DNA of 64,000 nucleotides from Paraburkholderia unamae (GTDB lineage: Bacteria; Pseudomonadota; Gammaproteobacteria; Burkholderiales; Burkholderiaceae). How positions within the stretch are numbered: the stretch's first letter is position 1; each line of letters begins with the position of its first letter. The notes under the pieces were generated by a model. The model saw only the letters and a list, made by a program, of their open reading frames with translations, had not been told where the DNA came from and did no database searches. The DNA lies in the NCBI RefSeq assembly GCF_003268775.1, contig NZ_QLSU01000043.1:1-64000 (forward strand), in the 5' to 3' direction. A program made the position numbers and the translations under genes. Positions 1-9,453 of this stretch are shown here, one piece after another.

Positions 1-1
1 T

Positions 2-34
2 TATGTCGGCGTGGAAGCGAAGTTCGGCTGGTGA
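2..34 (+). CDS. C-terminal tail of a probable outer membrane beta-barrel protein (partial)
   Basis: The first bases read in frame as YVGVEAKFGW followed by TGA. Alternating hydrophobic residues and a final aromatic residue are the usual C-terminal signature recognised by the BAM machinery in outer membrane beta-barrel proteins. Only ten codons are inside the window, so the family cannot be named, and the reading frame is inferred only from this ending. Confidence 0.35.
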   Translation, partial: YVGVEAKFGW

Positions 35-60
35 TGAAAGGTATCGACAAGGGGAACGTG

Positions 61-372
61 ATGAGCACGCATCTGCATGAACTGGAACTCGCGCGGTTGC
101 GTGCCGCCGTGCGTGCGAATCTCGACGACGCGCGCGTGTGGCGCTGGTACGCCGACCTGATGGAAGACGAGCGTGTAAGCACCACACGCACGCGCGACGG
201 CTGGCAGATCACCATCGACGGGCGCTGCACCGTGGAAGATGAATCGTTCGATCGCGCGGTGCGGCTTGCGGCGCGCACGTGGCTTGATATTCCGCGCGCG
301 CCGCTGACGCTGCGCCGTCGTCGCAAGCGCGCGGTGAAGGCGGCAGTCGCGCTGTTTCCGCAGATTATCTAA
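61..372 (+). CDS. Small hypothetical protein
   Basis: A 103-aa protein beginning MSTHLHELELARLR. I chose the ATG at 61 because AAGGGGAA lies about five bases upstream; an in-frame ATG at 31 overlaps the preceding stop codon and has no such site. The protein is soluble, rich in Arg and Asp, and ends in a basic stretch (LRRRRKRAVKAA). No domain is recognised. It follows closely on the outer-membrane-like tail and points toward the convergent response regulator gene. Confidence 0.6.
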   Translation: MSTHLHELELARLRAAVRANLDDARVWRWYADLMEDERVSTTRTRDGWQITIDGRCTVEDESFDRAVRLAARTWLDIPRAPLTLRRRRKRAVKAAVALFPQII

Positions 373-421
373 TCATCTAATCATCTAATACGCACGCGCC
401 TCCGACCGCCGTGGCGCGTGC

Positions 422-1093
422 TCAATTCAGGCTGTTCCGGTCGTCCTTCACCACGATCCCCAGTCGATGCGCGAGAAGGACAAGCTCTGCGAATGAATTG
501 GCGCGCATCTTGCGCATCGCGCTGCTGCGGTACACCCGCACGGTGACTTCGCTAATGCCAAGCTCATCCGCGATCTGCTTGCTCAGTTTTCCGGCCGCGG
601 CGGCGGCCATCACTTCGCGCTCGCGCTCGACCATCGCTTCGAAGCGCACGTGCACGTCGTTATCCTGCCGCTCCTGAATCAACCTCGCGGCGTCGCGTTC
701 CAGCGAGATCGCAATGGCGTCGAGCAGATCCTGATCGCGAAACGGCTTTGTGAGGAAGTCGATGGCGCCCGCTTTCATCGCCCGCACGCTCATGGGAATA
801 TCCGCATGACCGGTGACGAAAATCACCGGAATGGGGTCGTGCTCCGACTTGAGCAGGTCTTGCAGCGCCAGGCCGCTGCTGCCCCTGAGCCGGATGTCGA
901 GTACGAGGCAGCTCGGCCCCGCGCTGCGCTTGCATGTGAGGAAGTCCTGCACGTTCAGAAAGCCCTGTGCGTCGACGCCAACGGAGCGTGCGAGCAGGCA
1001 GATGGCCTCGTTCATGATGATGTCGTCTTCGACGACATATACCGTGAAGACTTCGCTGGCTAGTTCGTGGTCTGAGAATGTCGCTGATTTCAC
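422..1093 (-). CDS. FixJ/NarL-type response regulator
   Basis: A 223-aa two-domain response regulator. The receiver (about residues 16-130) has the acidic pocket VVEDD, the phospho-acceptor Asp66 in CLVLDIRL, a Thr/Ser switch position in FVTGHAD, and Lys116 in FLTKPF. The C-terminal LuxR-type helix-turn-helix (about 150-215) contains REREVMAA and GISEVTVRVYRSSAMRKM. In place of the usual LTxRE the segment reads MVERE. Translation appears to start at a GTG at 1093 with only a weak ribosome site. It lies about 100 bases downstream of the large hybrid kinase on the same strand and is its likely phospho-transfer partner. Confidence 0.9.
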   Translation of the reverse strand: MKSATFSDHELASEVFTVYVVEDDIIMNEAICLLARSVGVDAQGFLNVQDFLTCKRSAGPSCLVLDIRLRGSSGLALQDLLKSEHDPIPVIFVTGHADIPMSVRAMKAGAIDFLTKPFRDQDLLDAIAISLERDAARLIQERQDNDVHVRFEAMVEREREVMAAAAAGKLSKQIADELGISEVTVRVYRSSAMRKMRANSFAELVLLAHRLGIVVKDDRNSLN

Positions 1094-1199
1094 GATTCAA
1101 CCCGGATGGCGTGGGACGCCTGGATAGGCAAGAGGCTAACGCGCGTCACCGAGAATGTCTTGAATGTTAATGCTGCGGGCGCTGGGGCATGATGTCGCG

Positions 1200-4100
1200 T
1201 CAGGCGACGGGCAGCGTCATGACAAACTCCGCGCCGTCCTGCACGTTGAACGCATCGAGCGTGCCGTGGTGGCTCTCGACGATGGAGCGGCAGATCGCCA
1301 GCCCCATGCCCATGCCCGAAGACTTCGTCGTATAGAGTGGATCGAAAATCCGCTCCAGCACGTCGGCCGGAATGCCCGTGCCGCGATCGCGCACGGACAT
1401 CACGACTTTGCCTTCACTGACTCGCGTGGCGATCGCGAGCGTGCGCGTTTCAAGCGCCGTTTCGCTCATCGCCTCCACGGCATTGGTAAACAGATTGAGC
1501 ACCACCTGCTGTAGCTGGATGCGATCCGCCTGAACGATCGCGTCGCGTGCCTCCAGTTGGGTGGCGACGCTGATTTGCTGAGCCTCGGCTTCGGGGTGGA
1601 GCAGGTCCAGCACGTCGCGCACGACGTCGTCCATGCGTAGCGGCGCGAGAACAGCGGGTGCCTGCTTGGCGAGTGCGCGCAAGGCGCGAATGATTTCGAC
1701 CGCGCGCAGGCTCGTTCGCTTGATGTGGGCGAGGCCCGCCGCGACTTCCTCGAGATTGGGCGTGGCGCGCTGCAACCAGCGCAGGCTGGCGTCGACCGAC
1801 GTGGTGATCGCGGAAAGCGGTTGATTCACCTCGTGGGCGATGGAGGCCGCCACGTTGCCCATCACCGTGAGATGCGAGGTGCGGGCGAGTTCGTCGCGCG
1901 CGGAGCGCAGGCTGACTTCCGCATTCAGGCGGTGCTCGCTTTCCTCGACGAGCTTCTCGTAGAGTCGCGCGGTTTCGAGCGAAACCGCCACCTGCGGCGC
2001 GAGCACTTCGAGGTCCGCGACGCGGTTCGGGTCAAAGACGCCCGGCGCGAGATTGTTCTCCAGATAGACGACGCCAACGAGCGAGCCGCCACGCAGGAGC
2101 GGCATGCAGAGCACCGAGCGTTGCATGCGCCCGGCGGAAGTCCGCGCGCGCAGCGATGGCGATTCGATGCTCGCTTCCGCGAACACCAGCGTCTTGCGCG
2201 TGCGCACGACGCTGTTGAGCACGGCCAGCGGCAATGCGTCATCGTCGGGTGCCACGCCGCTTAGCGTGACGACCACGTGATTCGATTCCACGCGCGCCGA
2301 CGCTTCGATTTTCGGCCCGTCGTCGTGCATGAGCAGCAACAGGCCGTATTGCGCCCCGGCGTACATGGTGATGCCCGTGAGCAGCTTTTCGACCAGACGA
2401 TCGGTCACAGCTTCGCCCGAGATCGCCTTCGCGGCTTCGACGCCCAGATCGACAAAGGGCTGCTGGCGCGCTGCATTGCGCGGGCTCGCTTCGTCGGCTG
2501 CCTGGGACGCCAGTTGCGGGTGGCGCTCGTGAATACGCTCCTCGGCAAACGCCGCGCCCCAGCGTCGATAGCAGATCGCCGCCTGACGCAAGTGATGGCG
2601 CGCGGAGGACTCCAGCGCGTGCGTCATGCAAAGCTCGCCTGCGAATTCGTGCGCGAGCGCCTGTTCGTGCATGAATCCCGCTGCTTCAGCGGCTTGCGCG
2701 GACTGCTCGTAAGCCACCAGCGCGCCGAAGGCATCGCCCTGGAGCCGCGCGATTTCGGCGTCGATCAGGAGGAGCTTGTTGCGAAACGTCGCACCGTTCT
2801 GATTGGCCCAGCGCGCGAACTGGCCGCGTTGCGTGCGAAGCTCGAAAAGCGCGCTGTCGTGCGAGGTGTATTGGCCGCGGGAAATCGCGATCGCGCCGTA
2901 CAAGTGGCAATCGGCCACGTTGATATGCGCGGGCACGGTCCAGGCAAGCGCGCTCGCATTGTCGAGGCGAGTGCGCGCGGCGGAATAATCCCCGGCGAAT
3001 ACCTTCGCGAGGCCGTCGTAGAAGTACAGGAAGAAGCGGGCGATTTGCGAAACCGCCGCGCCGGTCTGCTCAGGGCGATCCGTGCTGTTGTTTCCCCGCT
3101 GCAACTGGTGGACGAAATCGCGTTGCGCCAGCAGGACCGCTTCGATATCGCGGTACTGGATGATCGCTGTGAGCTCGAGCCCCCGTTCGACCTCTTCGTC
3201 GACGAGCGATAAATTCTCGCCCATGGCAATCAGGTCGGAAACGATGTGATTGCACGCGTAACAGGCCATGCCGATGTCGCCCGAGGCGCGTCCGAGCACG
3301 CGCGCCTGCCGCACGTGCTCCAGGGCGAAGGAGAGCGGGCGTGTCCATACGCTGACCTGATCGATGGCCACGAGCGTGGCCACGCGCTGCGCTTCGAAAC
3401 CGTGCTGATCGACCAGCGCCAGCGCCGCCTGCCCGTAGGCGAGCCCTTCGTCGGCGGCTTCGTACATGCCCGCGAACAGGACGCCGAACCACGCGAGGCC
3501 ATACGGCGACTCCGGCGTCACGCCATGTTCGAGCGTGAGTTCGACCATCTTGGCGAGATGCAGGATGCCGAGTCCGTCGGTCACGAAGAACGAGGACGTG
3601 AGCGTCGCGAGCAGGCCCATGACCACCTGATTGCCCCGGTCCTCGCTGCGCGGGAGATGGCGCACGCTCGCAATCGCGCGGCCCCGCAGCGCGATCTGCA
3701 CCGACTCGCACGCGGCGCGCATCTGCTCGGCGGTGGGCGAGCGGTGCAGATGCACGCCAAGCAGCGAAAGCCCGGTCAGTGCGGTGGACAAGGCGCCTTC
3801 GTAATCGGATTGCACGGTCTGCAAGACGGCCTTGAGCCGGTGCACGTCGGCGCGGTCGAGAATCGCGAGCGGGTGGGCGAGCAACGCGTCAATGCGTTGT
3901 TGGGCGTCCGTGAGTCTGGCCTGCGCCAGCAAACACTCGCAGTGCAGCAGTTGGGCTCCGTAAGTCAGGCCGTAGTGGTTCGACCACCACTGGTCATCCA
4001 CCATGCCGAGGGCCGCGTCGGCGTACTCCGTCGCCTGGTCGAGCGCAGCGGCGTTACGCGCTCGCTTGCCCGCCAGAATCAGTACGCGCACATAGGCCAC

Positions 4101-6365
4101 CCGCGTTTCGGAATTGAGCGCCTCTTTGGGCGCACGCTCGATCTGACTGGCAATATCGAACGCATACTCGGGAAGACGCGCACACCAGTAGTCGATCATC
4201 ACGGAGGCGATACGTGCGTGATAATGCGGCTTCGTTTGCGCTTCGATGCGCGCGTAAGCGGATTCGAGCACGCGATCGTGCAAAAACGCATAGGCGTCGG
4301 GTTGGGCCGCCAGCAGATTCGCGTCGACGAACGGACGAAGACGCTCATGAACCTCGTCCGGCGTCATGCCGCTGATTTGCGCGAGCAACGCCACGTCACA
4401 GCGCATCCCGACGCAGGCGAGCCACTCGACCAGTTTCGTGCTTTCCTGCGGAAATCGATCGAAGCGGCGAATCAGCAGGTCGATCACGTTGTCGGAGTAA
4501 AGGCGCTGCGCGATGCTCGCTTCGTCCCACATCCAGGCTGCGGCTTTGATGCTGTAGCTCAGCACTTCGTCGTCGATCAGCATGCGCAGGAGCTGGCGCG
4601 AGAAGAACGGATTGCCGGCCGTTTTCGCGTGAACGGCGCGCGCCAAAGGCTCGACGCGCTCGGCCGCTTCGCTGAGCGTCGCGCCGATCAGCGCGGCGAG
4701 GTCACGCACCGAAAGCGCGTGCAGGCGCACTGGCGTCACGCGCATCGTCTTGCATGCGTCGAGCTCGCGCCGCCACTGGAGCTGGCCCGGTCGGTCGACG
4801 GAGAATTCGCGGTGCGCGCAAAGGAGCAGCACGTTCGACGGCGGTTCCGCAGAGAATGCCCTCAGGAACGCGAGGCTCGCGGGGTCGGCCCACTGGACGT
4901 CGTCGAAGAAGAGGACGAGCAGCGCGCCCGGCTGCGCGAGCGCCGCGAACGTGTGCAGCAGGGCGCGCACGAGACGCGCCTGGGCGAGCGGCGCGGCCAC
5001 GTCGGCAAGCGGCGCGCCGGCGCCGATGATGTGTTCGACTTCCGGTACGAGTTCGGCGATCGCTCGGCCTTGCCCTTCCAGGCGTTGGGTCCAGCGCTCA
5101 CGAACGGACGCGAGCAGGTTGTCGTCCTCGCCTAGCAGCGCCTGCGTCAACGCGCGCACGATCTGGACGATCGGCGCGTAAGGAATATTGGTGCGAAGCT
5201 TGTCTGACTTGCCGGACGCGAATCGGGAGCCGCGCCGCTGCACGTCGTTGAAAAGCGATTCGGCGAGCGCCGACTTGCCGCAGCCGCCGCTGCCGGAAAT
5301 CAGCACGATCTCGGTCTTGCCGGTTGCGGCCACGCGCGCAAGGGCATCGTCGAGCAGGGCTTTCTCGGTTGCCCGGCCAAACAACCGGCTCGACATGCTG
5401 AGGAGATGAGACGAGGCCCCGGCATCCACGGCATAGGGGGCCTCGCCGCCAGACGCGCAAAGCGAGTCGCAGATGCGTTGCAAGTCCGCATAGGCTGCGG
5501 CGGCCGTGGCGTAGCGTTCGCGCGGGTCTTTCGCGAGCAGCCTGAGCAGGACTTCGGAGAGCGGCTCGGGCACGTCCGCGCGGCGGCGGCGCGGATGAAC
5601 GGGTTCGATTGCCAGGCGCGCGTGATACCAGCCCGCCGCGCTTTGCGCGTCGATGGGCAGTTCGCCGGTCAGCAGGGTGTAGAGCGCCACGCCCAGCGCA
5701 TAGAGGTCCGCGCTTTTGTGATCGGCAGGGGCGTCGTTGAGCGCGACTTCCGGAGCCAGATAGGGCTGTGCGCTCAAGCGCTCCCGGTAGGCTTGCGGCG
5801 GCGCGGGATCGAAACCGGTCAGGCTGATCGCGCGGGTGGCAACGTCCGCTTCCACGCCGGCTCGGCCTTTATCGATCACGATGCTGGACAGCTTCAGATC
5901 GCCGTGGCAAAGGCCCGCTGAGTGCGCTTCGCCTAGTGCGCGCGCGGCGCCCGCGGCCACGGCGAGAAACGCTTCGAGGCTGAGTTGCCGAGGGTCCAGA
6001 GACGAAGCGAGCGTGCTGCTCGCGCATGCCTCGTACACGACAACGATGCGCTCGCCACCCCAGAGGGTCGCCACCGGTGGCAGGCCCCAGGGCAGGCGAA
6101 TTCGCGCGCCTACGGCGAGTTCGCGCTTCAGGCGCTCGGAGCCGATTGCCGACGTGTTCGGCGCATGGCGCGCGAGCCAATACCTGCCGTCACCGGTCTC
6201 GCCGAGCAGGCTGGTCGTCACGCCGTCGGCATGGTCGAGTTCGCGTTTCTCGCAGCGCTCGAACCATGCGATGTCGAATGGCACGCCCGGGAAAGCGGCG
6301 TCCGCTGCCGCGCCATTCCCAATCTGTGCGGCAACCGAGCCGGAGGGCTTTGCGTGCGTGGTCAT
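1200..6365 (-). CDS. Trifunctional Ser/Thr-kinase-like / AAA ATPase / GAF sensor histidine kinase
   Basis: A 1721-aa multidomain signalling protein. Residues about 45-300 resemble an eukaryotic-type Ser/Thr kinase fold (HGDLK near 154, LAPEV near 203), but the region where the ATP-anchoring lysine is expected reads RYWLARH, and the DFG position reads TGFDPA. It is probably a pseudokinase. An AAA/NB-ARC-type ATPase follows, with Walker A GSGGCGKSA near 358 and a Walker-B-like LLVLFFDDVQWADP. A long helical TPR-like section leads to a GAF domain. The C terminus is a histidine kinase with His1511 in IAHEVNQPLSA, N-box NLFTNAVEAM, and G-box GMGMGLAIC. There are no membrane segments, so it should sense a cytoplasmic signal. 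It is probably co-transcribed with the downstream response regulator. Confidence 0.9.
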   Translation of the reverse strand: MTTHAKPSGSVAAQIGNGAAADAAFPGVPFDIAWFERCEKRELDHADGVTTSLLGETGDGRYWLARHAPNTSAIGSERLKRELAVGARIRLPWGLPPVATLWGGERIVVVYEACASSTLASSLDPRQLSLEAFLAVAAGAARALGEAHSAGLCHGDLKLSSIVIDKGRAGVEADVATRAISLTGFDPAPPQAYRERLSAQPYLAPEVALNDAPADHKSADLYALGVALYTLLTGELPIDAQSAAGWYHARLAIEPVHPRRRRADVPEPLSEVLLRLLAKDPRERYATAAAAYADLQRICDSLCASGGEAPYAVDAGASSHLLSMSSRLFGRATEKALLDDALARVAATGKTEIVLISGSGGCGKSALAESLFNDVQRRGSRFASGKSDKLRTNIPYAPIVQIVRALTQALLGEDDNLLASVRERWTQRLEGQGRAIAELVPEVEHIIGAGAPLADVAAPLAQARLVRALLHTFAALAQPGALLVLFFDDVQWADPASLAFLRAFSAEPPSNVLLLCAHREFSVDRPGQLQWRRELDACKTMRVTPVRLHALSVRDLAALIGATLSEAAERVEPLARAVHAKTAGNPFFSRQLLRMLIDDEVLSYSIKAAAWMWDEASIAQRLYSDNVIDLLIRRFDRFPQESTKLVEWLACVGMRCDVALLAQISGMTPDEVHERLRPFVDANLLAAQPDAYAFLHDRVLESAYARIEAQTKPHYHARIASVMIDYWCARLPEYAFDIASQIERAPKEALNSETRVAYVRVLILAGKRARNAAALDQATEYADAALGMVDDQWWSNHYGLTYGAQLLHCECLLAQARLTDAQQRIDALLAHPLAILDRADVHRLKAVLQTVQSDYEGALSTALTGLSLLGVHLHRSPTAEQMRAACESVQIALRGRAIASVRHLPRSEDRGNQVVMGLLATLTSSFFVTDGLGILHLAKMVELTLEHGVTPESPYGLAWFGVLFAGMYEAADEGLAYGQAALALVDQHGFEAQRVATLVAIDQVSVWTRPLSFALEHVRQARVLGRASGDIGMACYACNHIVSDLIAMGENLSLVDEEVERGLELTAIIQYRDIEAVLLAQRDFVHQLQRGNNSTDRPEQTGAAVSQIARFFLYFYDGLAKVFAGDYSAARTRLDNASALAWTVPAHINVADCHLYGAIAISRGQYTSHDSALFELRTQRGQFARWANQNGATFRNKLLLIDAEIARLQGDAFGALVAYEQSAQAAEAAGFMHEQALAHEFAGELCMTHALESSARHHLRQAAICYRRWGAAFAEERIHERHPQLASQAADEASPRNAARQQPFVDLGVEAAKAISGEAVTDRLVEKLLTGITMYAGAQYGLLLLMHDDGPKIEASARVESNHVVVTLSGVAPDDDALPLAVLNSVVRTRKTLVFAEASIESPSLRARTSAGRMQRSVLCMPLLRGGSLVGVVYLENNLAPGVFDPNRVADLEVLAPQVAVSLETARLYEKLVEESEHRLNAEVSLRSARDELARTSHLTVMGNVAASIAHEVNQPLSAITTSVDASLRWLQRATPNLEEVAAGLAHIKRTSLRAVEIIRALRALAKQAPAVLAPLRMDDVVRDVLDLLHPEAEAQQISVATQLEARDAIVQADRIQLQQVVLNLFTNAVEAMSETALETRTLAIATRVSEGKVVMSVRDRGTGIPADVLERIFDPLYTTKSSGMGMGLAICRSIVESHHGTLDAFNVQDGAEFVMTLPVA

Positions 6366-6613
6366 GTTACGGCCATGCGTATGTCGAGTTCCTGAACGAT
6401 CGATAAGAGATTGGCGAACAGGGCGCGGCCGGCTGCGCCTTGTTTCTCGCCTGCCCGATTTCGATGGATTTTCACCATGACTTCGCTAATGCCTTCTTCA
6501 CGAAGCGACTGCGCACGCGTTTCCTGTATGGGCAGCCTGTTGGCTTCGCGCTCGCCGGCCGTGGATGTGCCGTTGCAAGAACCTCGTGGAGCAGTATTCA
6601 AGGAATACCACAA
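6362..6613 (-). pseudogene. Remnant of a LuxR/FixJ-type regulator C-terminal domain
   Basis: The C-terminal half of this frame reads ISEVMVKIHRNRAGEKQG and continues to LLSIVQELDI. This lines up with the helix-turn-helix tail of FixJ-type regulators (compare LSEITVKIHRGQAMRKM in the regulator at 38861-39517). Only about 45 residues match. The receiver domain and the LTxREREV segment are missing, and the upstream residues are unrelated. Its stop overlaps the ATG of the hybrid kinase as ATGA, so it may still be translated as a leader. I treat it as a decayed regulator. Confidence 0.6.
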
Positions 6614-6829
6614 TGACCTATTCCTCGCGCGTAAGCGGAAGTATGCGGGACGGACGCCGGCAACTCCAGCGTTTGCCGCCCGCGTTCATAACACTTAAGA
6701 ATTTTTAGCGAATTCAGGCGCGGTCGTAATGATTGAGCAAGGCGACTCAATCGTTAGCGCAGGGTTTAGGAAAATCGTCCGCGTGCCAAAATGTGGGACA
6801 GGTTATTCTGGAATCCGGCAAGCCCGCTT

Positions 6830-8299
6830 TTAATGCGAGTAAAGCTTGCTGCTTGAGTCGCGCAGTGGCCGAAGGTTGGCGTGATCGGCTGCAAGGGCGC
6901 GCGAAAACGGGCTCTGCGGCGCAACCGGGACACGCTCGCCGGACTCGGCCGACCGCTCGGCCGCATAGGTTCGCACGACGGGAAAGAGCGAGTAGAGCCG
7001 ATTCGCCCCTTCCGCATGCGAATTCAGCAGCGATTTCGCGGCGAGTCCGTGCACGCATTCCAGAGCCGTGTCGCGCTGAATGCCGTCGACCGCGGCGACT
7101 TCGCACGCGCTTGCCAGGTCGAATGGGCCTTCGAAAGCGGCCAGACGATGCAGCACCGCGCGTTCGGCTTCGCCAAGCCGCAGATAGCTCCACTCGATCG
7201 ACGCGCGCAGGGTGCGCTGGCGAGGATGCGCGGTTCGCGACCCGCCTGCGAGACCCAACGCGCCACCCTGTAGCTCCTGCGCGAGCGCCTGTGCGCCCAG
7301 CAACGCGGCGCGCGCAACCGCGAGTTCGAGCGCGAGCGGCAAGCCGCTCAGGCGCCGGCAAACGTCGGCGATTGCGGCGAGCGTTTGCGGGTTTTGCGGA
7401 AATTCGGTTCCCGTGGCTCTCGCGCGATCGAAGAACATCGTCACTGCACCGCTGGCGAGAATGGCCCCTTCGTCTGCACCTTCATGGGGCAGTGAAAGCG
7501 GCGGGACCGCGTAAAGGTGTTCGCCCTTTGCGCGCAGCGGCTCACGGCTGGTCGCGACCAGCACCGCATTGCGGTTCGCGGCGAGAATGGACTCGCAGAG
7601 TGCGGCGACGGTTTCGACTTCACGCTCGCAATTGTCGAGCATGAGCACGATGCGCCGGTCGCCAATCTCGCTCGTGATTTCCGCAATCGCGGCGCTGCCG
7701 TCGCGAAGCTCCTGCAACAGCATGGGCAGACGCTCTGCATAACAGGAATAGCGATCGATATGGTCGGCGAAATCGGCGTGGCAAAAAGCGGCGCGATTGT
7801 CCTCGGCCCACGCTTTCGCCACGGTGAAAGCAAGCCGCGTTTTGCCCACGCCGCCGGGCCCGGTTAGCGTGACGAACGATTCATGATGAAGCCGTTCGTA
7901 TAGGCGGCGTGCCTGATCTTCGCGGCCGGCGAGCGCCCACGCGCGCTGGCGGACTTCGCTGCCCTGGTCGAGCACAGCCGCTGCCGCAACCGTGCTCGCA
8001 GCGCCCGATGGCTGCGCCGTGGGGCGCACAAGCTGATAGCCTCGCCCGGAGACGGTGCGAATCCATCCTTCGCCAAGCAGCTTGCGCAGCGCCGAAATGT
8101 GGACCTGAATATTATTTTCGACAACGAAGGTCGTGGGCCAGACGAGCCGCAAGATTTCGTCTTTGGTCACGAGGGCGCCCTCGGCACGAATGAGCAACTC
8201 GAGAATGTCGAACGCCCGTGCGCCCAGCGCCAACGGCTCTCCGTCGAGATACACCTGGCGCCTCCCGAGGGAGACCGAAACTCGACCTAAAACGTACAC
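6830..8299 (-). CDS. Winged-helix / ATPase transcriptional regulator
   Basis: A 489-aa regulator with an N-terminal OmpR-type winged helix (about residues 1-100, ending in the wing motif IRTVSGRGYQLV). An NB-ARC-like ATPase follows, with Walker A TGPGGVGKTRLA and Walker B RRIVLMLDNCE, then an LPLALELAVARAALLG motif. I chose the GTG at 8299 because GGGAGG lies six bases upstream; an in-frame TTG at 8365 has no good site. The protein stops soon after the section that normally leads into a long C-terminal sensor part in related AfsR/SARP-like or CadC-like ATPase regulators, so it may be naturally short or truncated. Confidence 0.8.
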   Translation of the reverse strand: MYVLGRVSVSLGRRQVYLDGEPLALGARAFDILELLIRAEGALVTKDEILRLVWPTTFVVENNIQVHISALRKLLGEGWIRTVSGRGYQLVRPTAQPSGAASTVAAAAVLDQGSEVRQRAWALAGREDQARRLYERLHHESFVTLTGPGGVGKTRLAFTVAKAWAEDNRAAFCHADFADHIDRYSCYAERLPMLLQELRDGSAAIAEITSEIGDRRIVLMLDNCEREVETVAALCESILAANRNAVLVATSREPLRAKGEHLYAVPPLSLPHEGADEGAILASGAVTMFFDRARATGTEFPQNPQTLAAIADVCRRLSGLPLALELAVARAALLGAQALAQELQGGALGLAGGSRTAHPRQRTLRASIEWSYLRLGEAERAVLHRLAAFEGPFDLASACEVAAVDGIQRDTALECVHGLAAKSLLNSHAEGANRLYSLFPVVRTYAAERSAESGERVPVAPQSPFSRALAADHANLRPLRDSSSKLYSH

Positions 8300-8405
8300 G
8301 TTCTGCCTCCCTTCTTTAAGGCTGAATGGCGCGTGGCCAAATGGGCGGGGGAATTGAGTGCACAAGTGTAAACGCGCTTCATTGCAATGTGTTGCGTGTT
8401 ACGTT

Positions 8406-9305
8406 TTAAATGGAGATGCTCTCGACAAATCGAATGAATGCGCGAACTTTGCGCGACAGGCGCCGGTTGGGAAGGTAGGTCGCGTAGACGAAAGCTTCGC
8501 CCGCGTCGGCCGTGATTTCCCGGTCCTCGAACAGCCTCACGAGGCGTCCGGCCGCGACGTCGGGCGCGACGAGCCATTTGGGCAGCAAGGCCACGCCCTG
8601 GCCGCCAATCGCGGCGCCCGCGATCATGTCGAGGTTATTGGTCACGAGTTGACCGGTCACGATAACGGGCTCGATCGCGTCGCCCGAGCGGAAATTCCAG
8701 CGTTGCCGTCGACCCGGCTTATAGGCGAATTGCAGGCATTCGGCGCGCGCCAGGTCCGTTGGCGTTGCGGGGCGTCCATGCCGCTCCAGCCACGCCGGGC
8801 TTGCCACGAGAAAGCGTTCGCTTTTGCCTAGCGTCTTGACGATGAGGCGGTCGTCGAGGTCGGGCACGCCGACGCGCAGGGCCACATCGAGGCGGTCGTT
8901 CACGAGATCGAGGTGGATGTCCGACACCACCAGGTCGACGGTGATCCTGGGATAAGCCTGAAGAAACTCGGGAATGCGCGTGGCGAGGTGAAGGCGCCCA
9001 TAGGTGGCGGAGACCGAAACACGCAAATGCCCCGTGAGTTCGGTGCCGCGATCGATCACGCTGCTATCGGCATCGTTCAGGTCGGACAGCACCTGGCGCA
9101 CCTGTTCGACATACGCGCATCCCGCGTCGGTGAGCGAGACGTTGCGCGATGTTCTCGTGAGCAGGGGCGTGCCGAGCGATGCCTCCAGGCCGTCCATGAT
9201 GCGCGCGATTGAAGACGTCGTTTTGCCGAGCTCCTGTGCCGCCGCCGTGAATCCCCCGCAATCCGCGACTTTCAGCAAGGTACGCAGGGCTAACAACTTG
9301 TCCAT
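8406..9305 (-). CDS. LysR-family transcriptional regulator
   Basis: A 299-aa LysR regulator beginning MDKLLALRTLLKVADCGGFT. The N-terminal winged helix contains AAQELGKTTSSIARIMDGLE and NVSLTDAGCAYVEQV. The rest is the periplasmic-binding-like effector domain. An upstream extension in the same frame is low-complexity and basic, and the canonical LysR start lies at 9305, so I used that. The gene lies downstream of the porin on the same strand, separated by a strong terminator, so it probably has its own promoter. Confidence 0.9.
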   Translation of the reverse strand: MDKLLALRTLLKVADCGGFTAAAQELGKTTSSIARIMDGLEASLGTPLLTRTSRNVSLTDAGCAYVEQVRQVLSDLNDADSSVIDRGTELTGHLRVSVSATYGRLHLATRIPEFLQAYPRITVDLVVSDIHLDLVNDRLDVALRVGVPDLDDRLIVKTLGKSERFLVASPAWLERHGRPATPTDLARAECLQFAYKPGRRQRWNFRSGDAIEPVIVTGQLVTNNLDMIAGAAIGGQGVALLPKWLVAPDVAAGRLVRLFEDREITADAGEAFVYATYLPNRRLSRKVRAFIRFVESISI

Positions 9306-9364
9306 TTCGGTTCCCGATTGGCCTGTGGGCCCGTTCGATTTTAAGTCAACCCGGTGTCTGGACG

Positions 9365-9395
9365 AAAAGAGGCGCGCGCGAAAACGCGCGCGCCT
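9365..9395 (-). terminator. Rho-independent terminator after the porin gene
   Basis: A perfect 11-bp stem (9370-9380 with 9385-9395) closes an AAAA loop and, read on the minus strand, is followed by C and TTTT (9369-9365). It lies about 60 bases past the porin stop codon and should separate the porin from the LysR gene. Confidence 0.7.
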
Positions 9396-9453
9396 GCGGG
9401 GCTTTTCTTGCGTCCCTTTTCTTTTGCCCCTTTCTCGTCCCTTTCTCGTCCCT

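Noticed and set aside
2277..5135. Long plus-strand open frames opposite the hybrid kinase
   Set aside because: They are antisense shadows in very high-GC DNA with Arg/His-rich, domain-free translations. The minus-strand protein has clear domains throughout.
9396..9453. CTTTCTCGTCC-type direct repeats after the porin gene
   Set aside because: A short pyrimidine-rich repeat with no symmetry or context. It probably reflects simple sequence drift beside the terminator.
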